Shown: positions 6,443 to 16,767, counted from the first letter of the stretch. The stretch: DNA of 64,000 nucleotides from Streptomyces luteolus (GCF_029968015.1 NZ_JASCIS010000006.1:1-64000), one strand, 5' to 3'. The notes: generated by a model not told the origin, from the sequence alone. Translations and numbers: made by a program.

Positions 6443-8821
6443 GTGCGGCTGCGGTCAGGTGATCCGGAGACGATCGGCGGCTACCCGCTGGAGCGGCGGC
6501 TCGGGGCGGGCGGCATGGGCATTGTCTATCTGGCGCGTACGGCGTCGGGGCGGCGGGTCGCGATCAAGCTGATCCATCAGCAGTTCGCGGACGACGAGGA
6601 GTTCAGGACCCGGTTCCGGCAGGAGGTCTCGGCGGCCCGGCGGGTCAGCGGCGCGTTCACGGCGGCCGTGGTCGACGCCGACCCCGAGGGTGCGCACCCG
6701 TGGATGGCCACGGCGTACATCGAGGGCCCCACGCTCTCCGAGCGGATCACGTCGGGCGGGCCGCTCGGCGGCGGGGAGCTGCGCACGCTCGCGGTCGGCC
6801 TGGCCGAGGCGCTGCGCGACATCCACCGGGTCGGCGTGGTGCACCGCGACCTCAAGCCGTCCAACGTCGTGCTCTCGGCGGAGGGCCCCCGGGTGATCGA
6901 CTTCGGCATCTCGCGCGCCGCCGACCACCAGACGCTGACGATGACGGGGCGCGTCATCGGCACACCGCCCTTCATGTCGCCCGAGCAGCTGCAGGCGCCG
7001 CGCGACGTGGGCCCCGAGTCGGACGTGTTCTCGCTCGCCACGCTGCTCGTGTTCGCGGCGACGGGGCAGGGGCCGTTCGACGCGGACAGCCCGTACCTCA
7101 CGGCGTACCAAGTGGTGCACGAGGAGCCGAGGTTGAGCGCCGTGCCGACCGTGCTGCGGGCCGTGGTCGAGCCGTGCCTCGCGAAGGACCCGGGCGAGCG
7201 GCCGTCCACGGACGAGCTGCTCGCTCAACTCCTCGCGCTTCCTACGGGCTTTCACGTGGGCTTTCACGTGGGCGCGGGCTCGGGCACGTCCGCCGGTGGG
7301 CCCGTGGACTCGGCGACGCGGGTGCTCGGCGGGGGCGCGCGGGGCCAGACCACTGGGCCGGAGCGCGTGGAGCGGCCCGAGCCGGTGGAGCAGGTGGAGC
7401 AGGCGGGGCCGCGCACCGGTTCTCGTACGCTCACCGGCATCGGGCCCGGCCTGCGCAGACGGTGGCGGTCCGTGCTCGCCGCGGCCGTCGCGGTGGCGGC
7501 CGTCGCGAGCGGCGTCGCCCTGCTCGGCCCGGACCGCGGCGCGGACGCGCAGAACACGGCGCAGGGCGAGCAGCCAGGCGCTGGCTCCCCCGGAAAGCCG
7601 CTGCCCGAGGGCTTCGCGCCCTGGGAGGTGTCGGTACGGGGCGGCAAGGGCATCCCTGACGAGTTGCGCTGCGTGCCGCGCGGCGCCGACCTGTACTGCG
7701 GGGGCGGCGGGGTGGTCGCCACCCGGCTGCGGGCGGCCGACGGCAAGCGGCTGTGGACGGTGCGGAGCCCGGGCGTACCGGCGAACGGGATGCACTTCGT
7801 CGGCGTGACGGGGGCGGGGACGGCGTCGGGAGGCGAGGTGGAGAGCGCCGCGGACGCGGGGCAGAACGGTGCGGACGCGGGCCCTACCGTCGTCGGCTAC
7901 CGCATTCCCGACGGTGCCGGATCACCCCAGGTGGTCGCGCTGACCGAGGGCGGCAAGGAGCGCTGGTCCGCGCCGCTGGGCGGGGAGTCGACGCTGCTCA
8001 CCGGGCGTACGCAGAGTGCGGTCCTGCACCGCGGGGACGTGCTGTCCGTCGACCCTGCGGGGACGCGGATCGAGGCGCGGCGGGCGGGCGGCGACGGCAG
8101 TGTCCGCTGGTCCCGGCCCTTCCCGCCCGGTACGCAGTGCGCGCCGTACGCCCCGAATCCGCGCGCGGCCCGGCTCTACGCCCTCTGCGCGTCGGCAGCG
8201 GAGGTGGAGTCCGTGCAGGTGGACCGCCCGACGCTGCGGCTGCTCGACCCGGCGGACGGGCGGCTCGGCGAGCCGGTCCGGCTGAAGGGGCGGTGGCGTC
8301 CCGTCGGTGAGGCGGACGGGAAGCTCGTCCTCGTCGAGGAGCGGATGGAGGGGCTCGACTTCGCCGGGTACTCGGCGGTGGCGCTGTTCGACCCGCGGAC
8401 CGGCAAGGTCGGCGAGCACGCGCTGCGCGGGGCGTCCGGGGATTCCGTCGCGGTGGCGGAGGGTGCGCAGCCCACGGTCGTCGCGGGCGCGCTGCACTTC
8501 GTGGAGCGGAGCGGGCGGGTGCACTCCGTGGACCCGGCGAGCGGGCGGGTGCGGTGGTCCCGGCAGACGGGTGTCGAGTGGGCCTCGGCGCCCGTCGCCT
8601 CCGACGGGGTGCTGTACTTCGGCTCGGCCAGCGGCCGCGTCGCCGCGCTCGACGCGCGCGAGGGCGAGCTGCGGTGGGCTACGCCGCCGCGGGTCGAGAG
8701 CCCTGGGAGTGAGATGGGGGCTACGGCTCGGGTGGTGGTGGCGGGGCGTGCGGTGATTGGTTCTGCGGGCGGGAACACGGTGTTCGGGTTCGATGGGGGG
8801 CGGCCGCCGGAAGAGGGGTGA
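6443..8821 (+). CDS. Transmembrane Ser/Thr protein kinase with extracellular PQQ-type beta-propeller
   Basis: 792 residues from the GTG at 6443, preceded by GGGGGAGG. Kinase domain, about 12-275: glycine loop LGAGGMGIVYLA, catalytic lysine in VAIKLI (K42), HRDLKPSNVV, DFGIS and the APE-equivalent SPEQL. A linker holds a 12-bp duplication (GFHVGFHVG). One transmembrane segment lies at about 343-363. The external domain, about 390-790, has repeated blades such as VRWSRQTG, LRWATPP and VLYFGSASGRVAALDA, typical of PQQ-like propellers that sense ligands at the envelope. Ligand and substrates unknown. Confidence 0.93.
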   Translation: MRLRSGDPETIGGYPLERRLGAGGMGIVYLARTASGRRVAIKLIHQQFADDEEFRTRFRQEVSAARRVSGAFTAAVVDADPEGAHPWMATAYIEGPTLSERITSGGPLGGGELRTLAVGLAEALRDIHRVGVVHRDLKPSNVVLSAEGPRVIDFGISRAADHQTLTMTGRVIGTPPFMSPEQLQAPRDVGPESDVFSLATLLVFAATGQGPFDADSPYLTAYQVVHEEPRLSAVPTVLRAVVEPCLAKDPGERPSTDELLAQLLALPTGFHVGFHVGAGSGTSAGGPVDSATRVLGGGARGQTTGPERVERPEPVEQVEQAGPRTGSRTLTGIGPGLRRRWRSVLAAAVAVAAVASGVALLGPDRGADAQNTAQGEQPGAGSPGKPLPEGFAPWEVSVRGGKGIPDELRCVPRGADLYCGGGGVVATRLRAADGKRLWTVRSPGVPANGMHFVGVTGAGTASGGEVESAADAGQNGADAGPTVVGYRIPDGAGSPQVVALTEGGKERWSAPLGGESTLLTGRTQSAVLHRGDVLSVDPAGTRIEARRAGGDGSVRWSRPFPPGTQCAPYAPNPRAARLYALCASAAEVESVQVDRPTLRLLDPADGRLGEPVRLKGRWRPVGEADGKLVLVEERMEGLDFAGYSAVALFDPRTGKVGEHALRGASGDSVAVAEGAQPTVVAGALHFVERSGRVHSVDPASGRVRWSRQTGVEWASAPVASDGVLYFGSASGRVAALDAREGELRWATPPRVESPGSEMGATARVVVAGRAVIGSAGGNTVFGFDGGRPPEEG

Positions 8822-8895
8822 GCCCCTGCCCCGAGCTTCCGGGCTGCCGGGTCCGCACCCGCCGTGGTGTGTCCGCCTCGTCAGCGGCTGACCCG

Positions 8896-8962
8896 CCGTC
8901 GTGGCTGGTCGCGCCCACGCGGCGGAGCCGCCAATGTCACAGCCCCGCGCCCCTATCGGGGC
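8896..8962. repeat. Dispersed intergenic repeat, copy A, with terminator-like hairpin
   Basis: A 67-bp unit that recurs, about 90 percent identical, at 19767-19833. It includes GCGGCGGAGCCGC and then ATGTCACAGCCCCGCGCCCC, and ends in a hairpin GCCCC...GGGGC. Here it lies between the convergent kinase and SH3 genes and may terminate both. Confidence 0.85.
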
Positions 8963-8988
8963 CCCCAGCACACCCCCGTACGAAACTC

Positions 8989-9288
8989 TCAGCAGCGCGG
9001 TGCCACGTACCCGTCGCTGCCCGTCCTTACGTACGCGTCCGAGACGTAGCGGCCGGAGCCTATGCGGTCCCAGATGGCGGTCGTGCCGGTCGGGCCCGTG
9101 ATCGTCTGGCCCGGGGTCTGGCAGTGGAGGGTGACGCGGGTGCCCGCCTCGATGCGGCCGACCTTGGCGTACGAAGTGCCGGGGCCCGAGCGGACGTTGA
9201 CGTCGGCGACGACCGTGTACGTCCGCGTGCCGGCCGCCGCGGTCTGCATCGCCGAGGCCGTGTCTCTGATCGTGACCTGCTCACTCAT
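8989..9288 (-). CDS. Small SH3-like (SH3b) domain protein
   Basis: 99 residues. The C-terminal two thirds forms a bacterial SH3 domain: YTVVADVNVRSGPGTSYAKVGRIEAGTRVTLHC..., with the NVRSGPGTSY and G-x-Y-V-x-D signatures (GRYVSDAYV). Such domains bind peptidoglycan or peptides. No signal peptide is visible in the N-terminal MSEQVTIRDTASAMQTAAAG, so export is unclear. The ATG at 9288 has GGGGAGAG upstream. Two cysteines, in LHCQ and the terminal PRC, could pair if the protein is exported. Specific role unknown. Confidence 0.82.
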   Translation of the reverse strand: MSEQVTIRDTASAMQTAAAGTRTYTVVADVNVRSGPGTSYAKVGRIEAGTRVTLHCQTPGQTITGPTGTTAIWDRIGSGRYVSDAYVRTGSDGYVAPRC

Positions 9289-9410
9289 GCCGCTCTCCCC
9301 CGTGTCCGCGGCACGCCGCTGTGCGTGCCGTCCCCCATGACGACGAGCAGCGGGCCCCCGTCAGTTCCCTGGACGGGGGCCTGCTGTGACGCAGAAAGAC
9401 GCGGAGAGGC

Positions 9411-11264
9411 TCAGCCGAGCTTGGAGACGTCCCGCACCGCGCCCTTGTCCGCGCTGGTCGCCATCGCCGCGTACGCCCGCAGCGCGGCGGAGACCTTGCG
9501 CTCGCGGCCCTTCGGGACGTACGAACCGCCGAGCGCCGCCTCACGACGGCTCAACTCGTCCTCGTCCACGAGGAGTTCGATCTGGCGGTTCGGGATGTCG
9601 ATGCGGATGCGGTCGCCGTCCTCGACCAGGGCGATCGTGCCGCCGGAGGCCGCCTCGGGCGAGGCGTGGCCGATGGACAGGCCCGAAGTGCCGCCGGAGA
9701 AGCGGCCGTCGGTGATCAGGGCGCAGGCCTTGCCGAGGCCGCGGCCCTTCAGGTACGAGGTCGGGTAGAGCATCTCCTGCATGCCGGGGCCGCCCTTGGG
9801 GCCCTCGTAGCGGATGACGACGACGTCGCCCTCCTTGACCTGCTGGGTGAGGATCTTCTCGACGGCCTGCTCCTGCGACTCGCAGACCACGGCCGGGCCC
9901 TCGAACGTCCAGATCGACTCGTCGACGCCCGCCGTCTTCACGACGCAGCCGTCCACGGCCAGGTTGCCCTTGAGGACCGCGAGGCCGCCGTCCTGGGAGT
10001 AGGCGTGGGCGACGGAGCGGATGCAGCCGCCCTCGGCGTCCGTGTCCAGGGAGTCCCAGCGCTCAGACTGCGAGAAGGCCTCGGCGGTGCGCTTGCAGCC
10101 GGGCGCCGCGTGCCACAGCTCCTCGGCCTGGGCGGAGGCGGCGCCGGAGCGGACATCCCACTCGGCCAGCCAGCCGTCGAGGTCGTCGGAGTGCACGGAG
10201 TGCACGTCCTTGTTGAGCAGCCCGCCGCGGTGCAGCTCGCCGAGCAGGGCGGGGATGCCGCCGGCGCGGTGCACGTCCTCCATGTAGTACGTCTTGCTGC
10301 CCGCGACGTTCGGGGCGACCTTGGAGAGGCACGGCACCCGGCGCGAGACCGCGTCGATGGCGTCGAGCCCGAAGGGGACGTCGGCCTCCTGCGCGGCGGC
10401 GAGCAGGTGCAGGATCGTGTTGGTGGAGCCGCCCATGGCGATGTCGAGGGCCATGGCGTTCTCGAAGGCCTGGAACGTGGCGATGTTGCGCGGCAGGACG
10501 GACGCGTCGTCCTGGCCGTAGTACCGCTCGGTGAGCTCGACGACCGTGCGGCCGGCGCGCTCGTACAGGTCCTTGCGGGCTGTGTGCGTGGCGAGGACGG
10601 AGCCGTTGCCCGGCAGGGACAGGCCGATGGCCTCGGTCAGGCAGTTCATCGAGTTGGCGGTGAACATGCCGGAACAGGAGCCGCAGGTCGGGCAGGCGTT
10701 CTCCTCGATACGGAGCATGTCCTCGTCGGAGATCTTGTCGTTGACCGCCTCCGACATGGCGTCGACCAGGTCGAGCGTGCGGACCGTGCCGTCGACGAGG
10801 GTGGCGCGGCCGGACTCCATCGGGCCGCCCGAGACGAAGACCGTCGGGATGTTCAGGCGCAGGGCGGCGTTGAGCATGCCCGGCGTGATCTTGTCGCAGT
10901 TGGAGATGCAGATCAGGGCGTCCGCGCAGTGCGCCTCGACCATGTACTCCACGCTGTCCGCGATCAGGTCGCGGGACGGCAGGGAGTAGAGCATGCCGCC
11001 GTGGCCCATCGCGATGCCGTCGTCCACGGCGATGGTGTTGAACTCGCGCGGGATGCCGCCCGCTTCCTTGATCGCCTCGGAGACGATCCGGCCGACGGGC
11101 TGCAGGTGGGTGTGGCCGGGCACGAACTCCGTGAAGGAGTTGGCGACGGCGATGACCGGCTTCCTGCCGATGTCCGCGCCGGGTACACCGGAGGCCCGCA
11201 TAAGGGCGCGGGCGCCCGCCATGTTGCGGCCGTGGGTGACAGTGCGCGACCTCAGCTCGGGCAT
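9411..11264 (-). CDS. ilvD: Dihydroxy-acid dehydratase
   Basis: Fe-S dehydratase of valine, isoleucine and pantothenate precursor synthesis; converts dihydroxy acids to 2-keto acids. 617 residues from the ATG at 11264 ([20 protein letters not shown]), with GAAGGAG 9 bp upstream; a 10-residue longer frame is rejected. Cluster ligands are visible in [10 protein letters not shown] and in [17 protein letters not shown]. The C-terminal [19 protein letters not shown] is the family signature. Stand-alone gene; downstream is the SH3 protein on the same strand. Confidence 0.97.
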   Translation of the reverse strand: MPELRSRTVTHGRNMAGARALMRASGVPGADIGRKPVIAVANSFTEFVPGHTHLQPVGRIVSEAIKEAGGIPREFNTIAVDDGIAMGHGGMLYSLPSRDLIADSVEYMVEAHCADALICISNCDKITPGMLNAALRLNIPTVFVSGGPMESGRATLVDGTVRTLDLVDAMSEAVNDKISDEDMLRIEENACPTCGSCSGMFTANSMNCLTEAIGLSLPGNGSVLATHTARKDLYERAGRTVVELTERYYGQDDASVLPRNIATFQAFENAMALDIAMGGSTNTILHLLAAAQEADVPFGLDAIDAVSRRVPCLSKVAPNVAGSKTYYMEDVHRAGGIPALLGELHRGGLLNKDVHSVHSDDLDGWLAEWDVRSGAASAQAEELWHAAPGCKRTAEAFSQSERWDSLDTDAEGGCIRSVAHAYSQDGGLAVLKGNLAVDGCVVKTAGVDESIWTFEGPAVVCESQEQAVEKILTQQVKEGDVVVIRYEGPKGGPGMQEMLYPTSYLKGRGLGKACALITDGRFSGGTSGLSIGHASPEAASGGTIALVEDGDRIRIDIPNRQIELLVDEDELSRREAALGGSYVPKGRERKVSAALRAYAAMATSADKGAVRDVSKLG

Positions 11265-11416
11265 CGCCGCTCGCTCCTTCTCCAGGCCCTTCAACAGGGC
11301 CTACTAAGGGTCAGACTGCCTTCGAGAGTACGCCCGAGATCCAAGATCCGGACACCCTGTCCGCATTTCGGGACGCGCGGCCCACGTACCGGGCACCCGG
11401 ACGGAGAGCCGCGCGC

Positions 11417-12025
11417 TCACGCCTGCGTCAGATACCGCTGCAGCGTCGGCGCGACCAGGGCGATGATCTCCTCCTGGTCCACGGACGCCAGCGGCTCGAC
11501 CTTGATCACGTACCGCACGAAGGCGATCCCGACCAGGTGCGAGGCGGCGAGCTCCGCGCGGAACTTGGGCTCCGGCACGTCCAGGTCGTCCGCGACGCGC
11601 TCCAGGAGGCGGCGCAGTACGAACGTGCGCAGCGCCTTGGCGGCCGCCTCGTGCGTCACCGCGGAGCGGATCACGGCGAGCAGCGGGGCCCGGGTGGCCG
11701 GGTTCTCCCACACCCCGAAGAAGAACCGGGCGAGCCGCTCACCGACCTGCTCGGGCCCTTCGGCGAGTACGGCGGGGACGACCAGGGCGGGCTCGAAGCT
11801 GACCTCGATCGCGGCGGCGAAGACCTCGTCCTTGCTGCCGAAGTAGTGGTGCACGAGCGCCGCGTCGACGCCCGCGACCTTGGCGATGCCGCGTACGGAC
11901 GTCTTGTCGTAGCCACGCGCGGCGAACTCGGCGCGGGCGGCCTCCAGGATGCGCTCGCGGGCGGGCGTCCGGTCCTGCTCCGTGTGCGCGGGCCGGCCGC
12001 GGCGGCGCGGCGGCTCGGCGCTCAC
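11417..12025 (-). CDS. TetR-family transcriptional regulator
   Basis: 202 residues from GTG 12025. The N-terminal HTH reads [48 protein letters not shown], a textbook TetR DNA-binding domain at about 22-68. The rest is a ligand-binding helical domain. The start overlaps the stop of the TIM-barrel gene upstream (GTGA, 12022-12025), so the two are co-translated. The ligand may relate to the sugar-phosphate-like substrate of that partner, but this is inference. Confidence 0.92.
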   Translation of the reverse strand: MSAEPPRRRGRPAHTEQDRTPARERILEAARAEFAARGYDKTSVRGIAKVAGVDAALVHHYFGSKDEVFAAAIEVSFEPALVVPAVLAEGPEQVGERLARFFFGVWENPATRAPLLAVIRSAVTHEAAAKALRTFVLRRLLERVADDLDVPEPKFRAELAASHLVGIAFVRYVIKVEPLASVDQEEIIALVAPTLQRYLTQA

Positions 12026-12870
12026 GCGCGCTCCGAGGAGGCCCGGCCGGAGGCCGCCCGGTTCGGGGCGGACGCGAGGTGGAGCCGGGTGAACGCGAGG
12101 GCCTCGGCGAGGTCGGCCTCCCGCTCCGCGCTGGACATCGCGCGGCGGGTGTTGACCTCGATCACCACATGGCCGTCGAAACCGCCGAGCGCGAGCCGTT
12201 CGAGCAGTTCGGCGCAGGGCTGGGTGCCGCGACCGGGGACCAGGTGCTCGTCCTTGGCGGAGCCGTTGCCGTCGGCGAGGTGGATGTGGGCGAGCCGGTC
12301 GCCCATGCGGTCCACCATGTCCAGGGCTTCGGTGCGGGCGGTCGCGGTGTGCGAGAGGTCGACCGTGAAGTGCCGGTAGTCGTCCTTGGTGACGTCCCAC
12401 TCGGGGGCGTACGCGAGCATCTCGCGGTCGCGGTAGCGCCACGGGTACATGTTCTCCACCGCGAACCGCACGTCCGTCTCGTCGGCCATCCGCCACAGGC
12501 CGGTGACGAAGTCGCGCGCGTACTGCCGCTGCCAGCGGAACGGCGGGTGCACGACGACCGTGGACGCGCCGAGCTTCTCGGCGGCGGCCTGGGCGCGCTG
12601 CAGCTTCACCCACGGGTCGGTGGTCCAGACGCGCTGGGTGATCAGCAGGCAGGGCGCGTGCACGGCGAGGACCGGGATGCCGTGGTAGTCGGAGAGGCGG
12701 CGCAGGGCCTCGATGTCCTGGCTGACGGGGTCCGTCCAGACCATGATCTCGACGCCGTCGTAGCCGAGGCGCGCGGCGATCTCGAACGCCGTCGCCGTCG
12801 ACTCCGGATAGACCGAGGCCGTCGACAGGGCGACCTTCGCATCCGGGATGCGCACCACTGGTTCTGCCAC
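12022..12870 (-). CDS. Sugar phosphate isomerase/epimerase-like TIM-barrel protein
   Basis: 282 residues of the xylose-isomerase-like TIM-barrel family (AP_endonuc_2). Visible features are the [11 protein letters not shown] strand, [40 protein letters not shown] and [22 protein letters not shown], in which His, Glu and Asp residues would bind a divalent metal. The GTG at 12870 starts just before the conserved [19 protein letters not shown]. No Shine-Dalgarno is evident, so it may be leaderless. Translationally coupled to a TetR regulator. Substrate unknown. Confidence 0.87.
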   Translation of the reverse strand: MAEPVVRIPDAKVALSTASVYPESTATAFEIAARLGYDGVEIMVWTDPVSQDIEALRRLSDYHGIPVLAVHAPCLLITQRVWTTDPWVKLQRAQAAAEKLGASTVVVHPPFRWQRQYARDFVTGLWRMADETDVRFAVENMYPWRYRDREMLAYAPEWDVTKDDYRHFTVDLSHTATARTEALDMVDRMGDRLAHIHLADGNGSAKDEHLVPGRGTQPCAELLERLALGGFDGHVVIEVNTRRAMSSAEREADLAEALAFTRLHLASAPNRAASGRASSERA

Positions 12871-12972
12871 GAAGGACAGGGTACGGGCCGCCGCGCACCA
12901 TCCGGACGGTGACTTCCGGCACGTACGCGAAGGCTTGCGAAGGCTTACGGAGCGGGTGCGGCCAGGTTCCGC

Positions 12973-13005
12973 AACGCGCACTCAGCCTGTAACGCGCACT
13001 CAGCC
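12973..13005. repeat. Duplicated 3' end of the Ppx/GppA gene including its stop codon
   Basis: AACGCGCACTCAGCC occurs at 12991-13005, covering the stop codon of the phosphatase gene (TCA, 13000-13002), and again at 12973-12987, period 18. On the gene strand the unit is GGCTGAGTGCGCGTT, so the stop TGA and its flanks are copied just downstream. Confidence 0.85.
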
Positions 13006-13968
13006 CGTGGCCGTCGCGGCGCCCTCGTCCAGCTGCACGCCCTCCGGGAGGTGGTCGAGGCGGCGCAGGATGACGCCCTCGCGCAGCGCCCAGGGGCAGA
13101 TCTCCAGGGTCTCGACACCGAACAGGTCCATGGCCCCCTCGGCCACGAGCGCGCCCGCGAGCAGCTGGGCCGCGCGGCCCTCGGACACCCCGGGCAGCTC
13201 GCCGCGCTCGTCCACGGTCATCGCGGCCAGCTGCGGAACCCAGTCCTCCAGGGACTTCCGCTTGAGCTCCCGCTGGATGTAGAGCCCCTCGGCGGACCGC
13301 GCGGCCCCGGCCAGCCTGGCCAGCTGCTTGAACGTCTTGGACGTGGCGACCACATGGTCCGGCGAGCCGAAGCGGCTGAACTCGCCGACGGTACGGGCGA
13401 TCTGGGCGCGCGCGTGCCGGCGCAGCGCCTTGACGTCCTGCGGGTCGGCCGGGTCGCCGGGCAGCCAGGCCGAGGTGAGCCGGCCGGCGCCGAGCGGCAG
13501 CGAGACCGCGGCGTCGGGGTCCTCGTCGATGCCGTACGCGATCTCCAGGGAGCCGCCGCCGATGTCGAGGACGAGCAGCTTGCCCGCGGACCAGCCGAAC
13601 CAGCGGCGGGCCGCGAGGAACGTGAGCCGCGCCTCGTCCTCGCCGCTGAGCACCTGCAGCTCGACCCCGGTGGCCTCCTTGACCGCTCTCAGCACCGCGT
13701 CGGCGTTGCTCGCCTCGCGCACGGCGGAGGTCGCGAAGGAGAGCACCTCCTCGCAGCCCTTGTCCTCGGCGGCCTCCAGGGCCTCAAGGACGGTCGTGAT
13801 CAGCCGGTCGACGCCCTCGGGGCCGATCGCGCCCGAGGGGTCGAGGAGTTGGGCGAGCCGCAGCTCCGCCTTGTGCGAGTGCGCGGGCAGCGGTCGCGCG
13901 CCGGGGTGGGCGTCCACCACCAGCAGATGCACCGTGTTCGAACCCACGTCGAGGACACCGAGTCTCAT
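13000..13968 (-). CDS. Exopolyphosphatase / guanosine pentaphosphatase family protein
   Basis: Ppx/GppA family phosphohydrolase acting on polyphosphate or pppGpp; 322 residues. ASKHA fold motifs are [19 protein letters not shown] at the N-terminus and [16 protein letters not shown] for the second phosphate loop, with [16 protein letters not shown] between. The ATG at 13968 directly precedes the first motif; a 20-residue upstream extension is rejected. It is divergent from the gene at 14040, with 71 bp between. The short actinobacterial form lacks the C-terminal HD domain of E. coli Ppx. Confidence 0.92.
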   Translation of the reverse strand: MRLGVLDVGSNTVHLLVVDAHPGARPLPAHSHKAELRLAQLLDPSGAIGPEGVDRLITTVLEALEAAEDKGCEEVLSFATSAVREASNADAVLRAVKEATGVELQVLSGEDEARLTFLAARRWFGWSAGKLLVLDIGGGSLEIAYGIDEDPDAAVSLPLGAGRLTSAWLPGDPADPQDVKALRRHARAQIARTVGEFSRFGSPDHVVATSKTFKQLARLAGAARSAEGLYIQRELKRKSLEDWVPQLAAMTVDERGELPGVSEGRAAQLLAGALVAEGAMDLFGVETLEICPWALREGVILRRLDHLPEGVQLDEGAATATG

Positions 13969-14039
13969 ACGGAAAACGCTACTGCCCTCCGCAGGCCCGC
14001 CGGTCCACTCCACCAGGTCCGCACGCATACCCTGGATTC

Positions 14040-14939
14040 GTGGCCAAGACGAAAAAGGCGAAGACCGACAAACCTTCCAAGGCGCCCAAGAAGGACGGGG
14101 AGAACGGGAAGAACGCCCAGCACGAGAAGCACGGTGAGCACGGCAAGCACGGCAAGCACGGCAAGCACGGCAAGAAGGCCGCTGCCGCCGTGCCGGACGA
14201 GCAGGGCCTCGACTTCGCCCGCGCCTGGGTCGAGTTCCCCGACCCCGCCGACGACGAGCAGGTCTTCCGCTGCGACCTGACCTGGCTCACCTCGCGCTGG
14301 ACCTGCATCTTCGGCAGCGGCTGCCAGGGCATCCAGGCGGGCCGCGCCGACGACGGCTGCTGCACGCTCGGGGCGCACTTCTCCGACGAGGACGACGAGA
14401 AGCGCGTGGCGGGGCATGTGGCCAAGCTCACCCCGGAGATCTGGCAGCACCACGATGTCGGCACGCAGACGGGCTGGATCCAGGAGGACGAGGACGGCGA
14501 GCGCCAGACCCGCCGCTTCGAGGGCTCCTGCATCTTCCAGAACCGCCCGGGCTTCACGGGCGGCGCGGGCTGCTCGCTGCACATCCTGGCGCTGCGCGAG
14601 GGCCGCGAGCCCCTGGAGACGAAGCCGGACGTCTGCTGGCAGCTCCCGGTCCGCAGGACGTACGAGTGGATCGACCGGCCGGACGACAGCCGGGTGCTGC
14701 AGATCTCCATCGGGGAGTACGACCGCAGGGGCTGGGGCCCGGGCGGCCACGACCTGCACTGGTGGTGCACCTCGGCGACGTCGGCGCACGGCGCGGGCGA
14801 GCCGGTGTACGTCTCGTACCGCCCGGAGCTGATCGAGCTGATGGGCAAGGAGGGGTACGAGCGGCTCGCGGAGCTGTGCGAGGAGCGGCTCGCGTCCCAG
14901 CTCCCGCTGGTGGCACCGCACCCGGCGGACCCCGCCTGA
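14040..14939 (+). CDS. Conserved cysteine-rich protein with Lys/His-rich N-terminal tail
   Basis: 299 residues from GTG 14040. Residues 1-47 are a lysine/histidine tail with tandem HGK units ([17 protein letters not shown]), coded by a 9-bp repeat. The body contains many conserved-looking Cys residues ([62 protein letters not shown]), which suggests metal or cluster binding. Dense acidic patches and WW-rich segments suggest a folded cytosolic domain. I recall close relatives across actinobacteria but no named function. The basic tail may bind nucleic acid, polyphosphate or metal; the divergent neighbour is a polyphosphatase-family gene. Confidence 0.8.
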   Translation: MAKTKKAKTDKPSKAPKKDGENGKNAQHEKHGEHGKHGKHGKHGKKAAAAVPDEQGLDFARAWVEFPDPADDEQVFRCDLTWLTSRWTCIFGSGCQGIQAGRADDGCCTLGAHFSDEDDEKRVAGHVAKLTPEIWQHHDVGTQTGWIQEDEDGERQTRRFEGSCIFQNRPGFTGGAGCSLHILALREGREPLETKPDVCWQLPVRRTYEWIDRPDDSRVLQISIGEYDRRGWGPGGHDLHWWCTSATSAHGAGEPVYVSYRPELIELMGKEGYERLAELCEERLASQLPLVAPHPADPA

Positions 14940-14962
14940 GGCGCGCGACTGCCCCGGCCGGG

Positions 14963-15048
14963 CTGCTGAACCGTCACTGCGGGTCTGCTGAACCGTCACT
15001 GCTGGGGCTGCTGAACCGTCACTGCTGGGGCTGCTGAACCGTCACTGC
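14963..15048. repeat. 22-23-bp tandem repeat, 4 copies
   Basis: CTGCTGAACCGTCACTGC occurs at 14963, 14985, 15008 and 15031, separated by short G-rich spacers. The array fills the gap between two convergent genes and ends at the base before the stop codon of the minus-strand sigma-like gene. On that strand each unit contains GCAGTGACGGTTCAGCAG. Confidence 0.92.
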
Positions 15049-16767
15049 TCAGCCTGACTGGCTCGGCGATCCCGTGCCCGAGGGGCTCGTCGTCGGGTCC
15101 GTGGGCGACGGGTCGGTGGGCGTCGGCGTGGGATCCGTCGGGCTCGGGTCCGTCGGTGACGGGTCGGTGGGGCTCGGGTCCGTGGGCGACGGGTCGGTCG
15201 GCGTGGGATCGGTGGGCGTGGGGTCCGTGGGCGTCGGCGAGGTGGGCCGACCCGGATCACTGGGCGAGGGAGAACCCGCGCCACGACCGTCGATCACCAC
15301 CACGGAGTCTCCGGGACCGATGCGCACGCGCGCGTGCCACCTGCCCGCGGGCTCCCGGCTCTCGTCGACGTACACCCGGAGCGTCGTGGACCGGCCCGGT
15401 TCGAGCACCCCCGACGTCCGGCTCAGCCACAGCCAGGACGCGCCCTCGTACGCCGACCAGTGCACCGGCGCACCGCCGGACGCGGTCAGCGTGATCAGCG
15501 TCGAACCCCCGCTGGGCTGCGCGTCCACGGTGAGGCGCCCCGGTCCCACACCCGTGCGGGTGGGGGCATCGCCGGGGCTGATCACCTCGACCGAGACGTC
15601 CGGCGACCGGCCGTCGTCCGTGAACCGGGAGTCGGGCTCGCTGCGCGCGTTGCCCGCGTTCTCGTAGTGGTCCGCGCGGCCGCCGTCGAGGCCGGTGGAG
15701 CCGTCCTCGCTCGCGCTGACCGAGGGGCCGCCCATGGCCTCGCCGGTGAGCGGCGCGCCTCGGTACGCCGCCCACAGGGCGAGCACAGGGGCCGCGACGA
15801 CGGTGGCGACGACCGTCGTCGTCACCGCGCGGGCGCGCATCCGGTCCCGGCGGGCCGCGTGGTCCTTGGGGTCCATCGGGAAGCCCCGCCGGTCGAACCG
15901 GGGGGCCTGCGCACGCGCGCGTGGTGCCCGCACCATCGCGCCGTGCACGGCGTCGCGCGGCGCCGGGACCACGGGCAGCGCGGCGGGCGCGGCCGCGGTG
16001 CCCGGCCAGGCGGCGGCCCCGGCGCGCTCGGCGGTACGGCGGCAGCGCGGGCAGTCGTCGACGTGCCGGACGAGCTCGCGGCGCAGGGCCGCGCCGAGGA
16101 ACACCTGCTTGTCGCCGGTGAGCCGGACGATGCTCGGGCACGTGCCGGTCTCGACCACGGCGAGCGCGGCCCTGGTGCGCTCCACCTCACAGGCCGCGGC
16201 GGCGAGCAGCTCACGCGCGGCGTCGCCTTCGAGGCCGAGCACCGCGCCGACCTCGCCGGCCGACAGGCCGTGCCGGACCGCGAGTTCAAGGGCCTCGCGC
16301 TGTTCGGGAGTGGTGCCGGCCGCCTCCGGCCAGGCCAGCAGGGCGAGTTGGCGGCGCCGCTCGCCGTCGACCGCGTCGGGCACGGCTGCTCCGCCGCCGC
16401 TCTGCGGGGCCCGGCCCGCCACATGGGCGCCGCCCTGCCGCTTCCGCTTGGCCTCGGCGAGCCGTCGCAGACAGGACCAGCGCGCGAGCGCGTACAGCCA
16501 CGCGCGGCGTGCGGTGCCTTTCTCGGGGGCGCGTGACGAGCGCCGTTCGGCGAGCGCGAGGACGTCGCCGAGGGCGGCGGTCGCGGCGTCGTGGTCGCAC
16601 AGCACGGACAGGCAGTACGTGAACAGGCCGTCCAGATAGGGCTCGTGGCGCGCCGACGGCTCCTGCGGGACGGTCCTGGGCGCACGACGGTGCGCCCGGT
16701 GTGCGCCGGTGGTCTTCGTGGGATGCTCCGGGCTACTGGTCGTCACGCGTGCGACCGTAGGGGCCAT
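15049..16767 (-). CDS. Membrane-anchored sigma-70-like protein with zinc finger and external domain
   Basis: 572 residues. In order: an ECF-sigma-like region 2 (about 42-110: YLDGLFTYCLSVLCDHDAA...AWLYALARWSCLRRL) and region 4 (about 153-205: TTPEQREALELAVRHGLSAGEVGAVLGLE). Next are a putative anti-sigma zinc finger (HVDDCPRC, about 235-242), one transmembrane segment (about 314-334) and an external part. The external part has an Ig/BACON-like domain (about 425-505: LTASGGAPVHWSAYEG...SWLWLSRTSGVLEPGRSTTLRVYV) and a Ser/Thr/Pro tail of PTDP repeats (about 510-560). Start may be ATG 16767 or GTG 16746; neither has a clear Shine-Dalgarno. Its role is probably envelope sensing; DNA-binding activity is unproven. 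Confidence 0.85.
   Translation of the reverse strand: MAPTVARVTTSSPEHPTKTTGAHRAHRRAPRTVPQEPSARHEPYLDGLFTYCLSVLCDHDAATAALGDVLALAERRSSRAPEKGTARRAWLYALARWSCLRRLAEAKRKRQGGAHVAGRAPQSGGGAAVPDAVDGERRRQLALLAWPEAAGTTPEQREALELAVRHGLSAGEVGAVLGLEGDAARELLAAAACEVERTRAALAVVETGTCPSIVRLTGDKQVFLGAALRRELVRHVDDCPRCRRTAERAGAAAWPGTAAAPAALPVVPAPRDAVHGAMVRAPRARAQAPRFDRRGFPMDPKDHAARRDRMRARAVTTTVVATVVAAPVLALWAAYRGAPLTGEAMGGPSVSASEDGSTGLDGGRADHYENAGNARSEPDSRFTDDGRSPDVSVEVISPGDAPTRTGVGPGRLTVDAQPSGGSTLITLTASGGAPVHWSAYEGASWLWLSRTSGVLEPGRSTTLRVYVDESREPAGRWHARVRIGPGDSVVVIDGRGAGSPSPSDPGRPTSPTPTDPTPTDPTPTDPSPTDPSPTDPSPTDPSPTDPTPTPTDPSPTDPTTSPSGTGSPSQSG

Noticed and set aside
9666..11846. 726-codon plus-strand frame opposite ilvD
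   Set aside because: High-GC shadow; ilvD is unmistakable.
11417..12922. Single 501-residue fusion of TIM-barrel and TetR
   Set aside because: The first part is the wrong frame of the TIM-barrel gene; the TetR gene starts at GTG 12025 with a 4-bp overlap.
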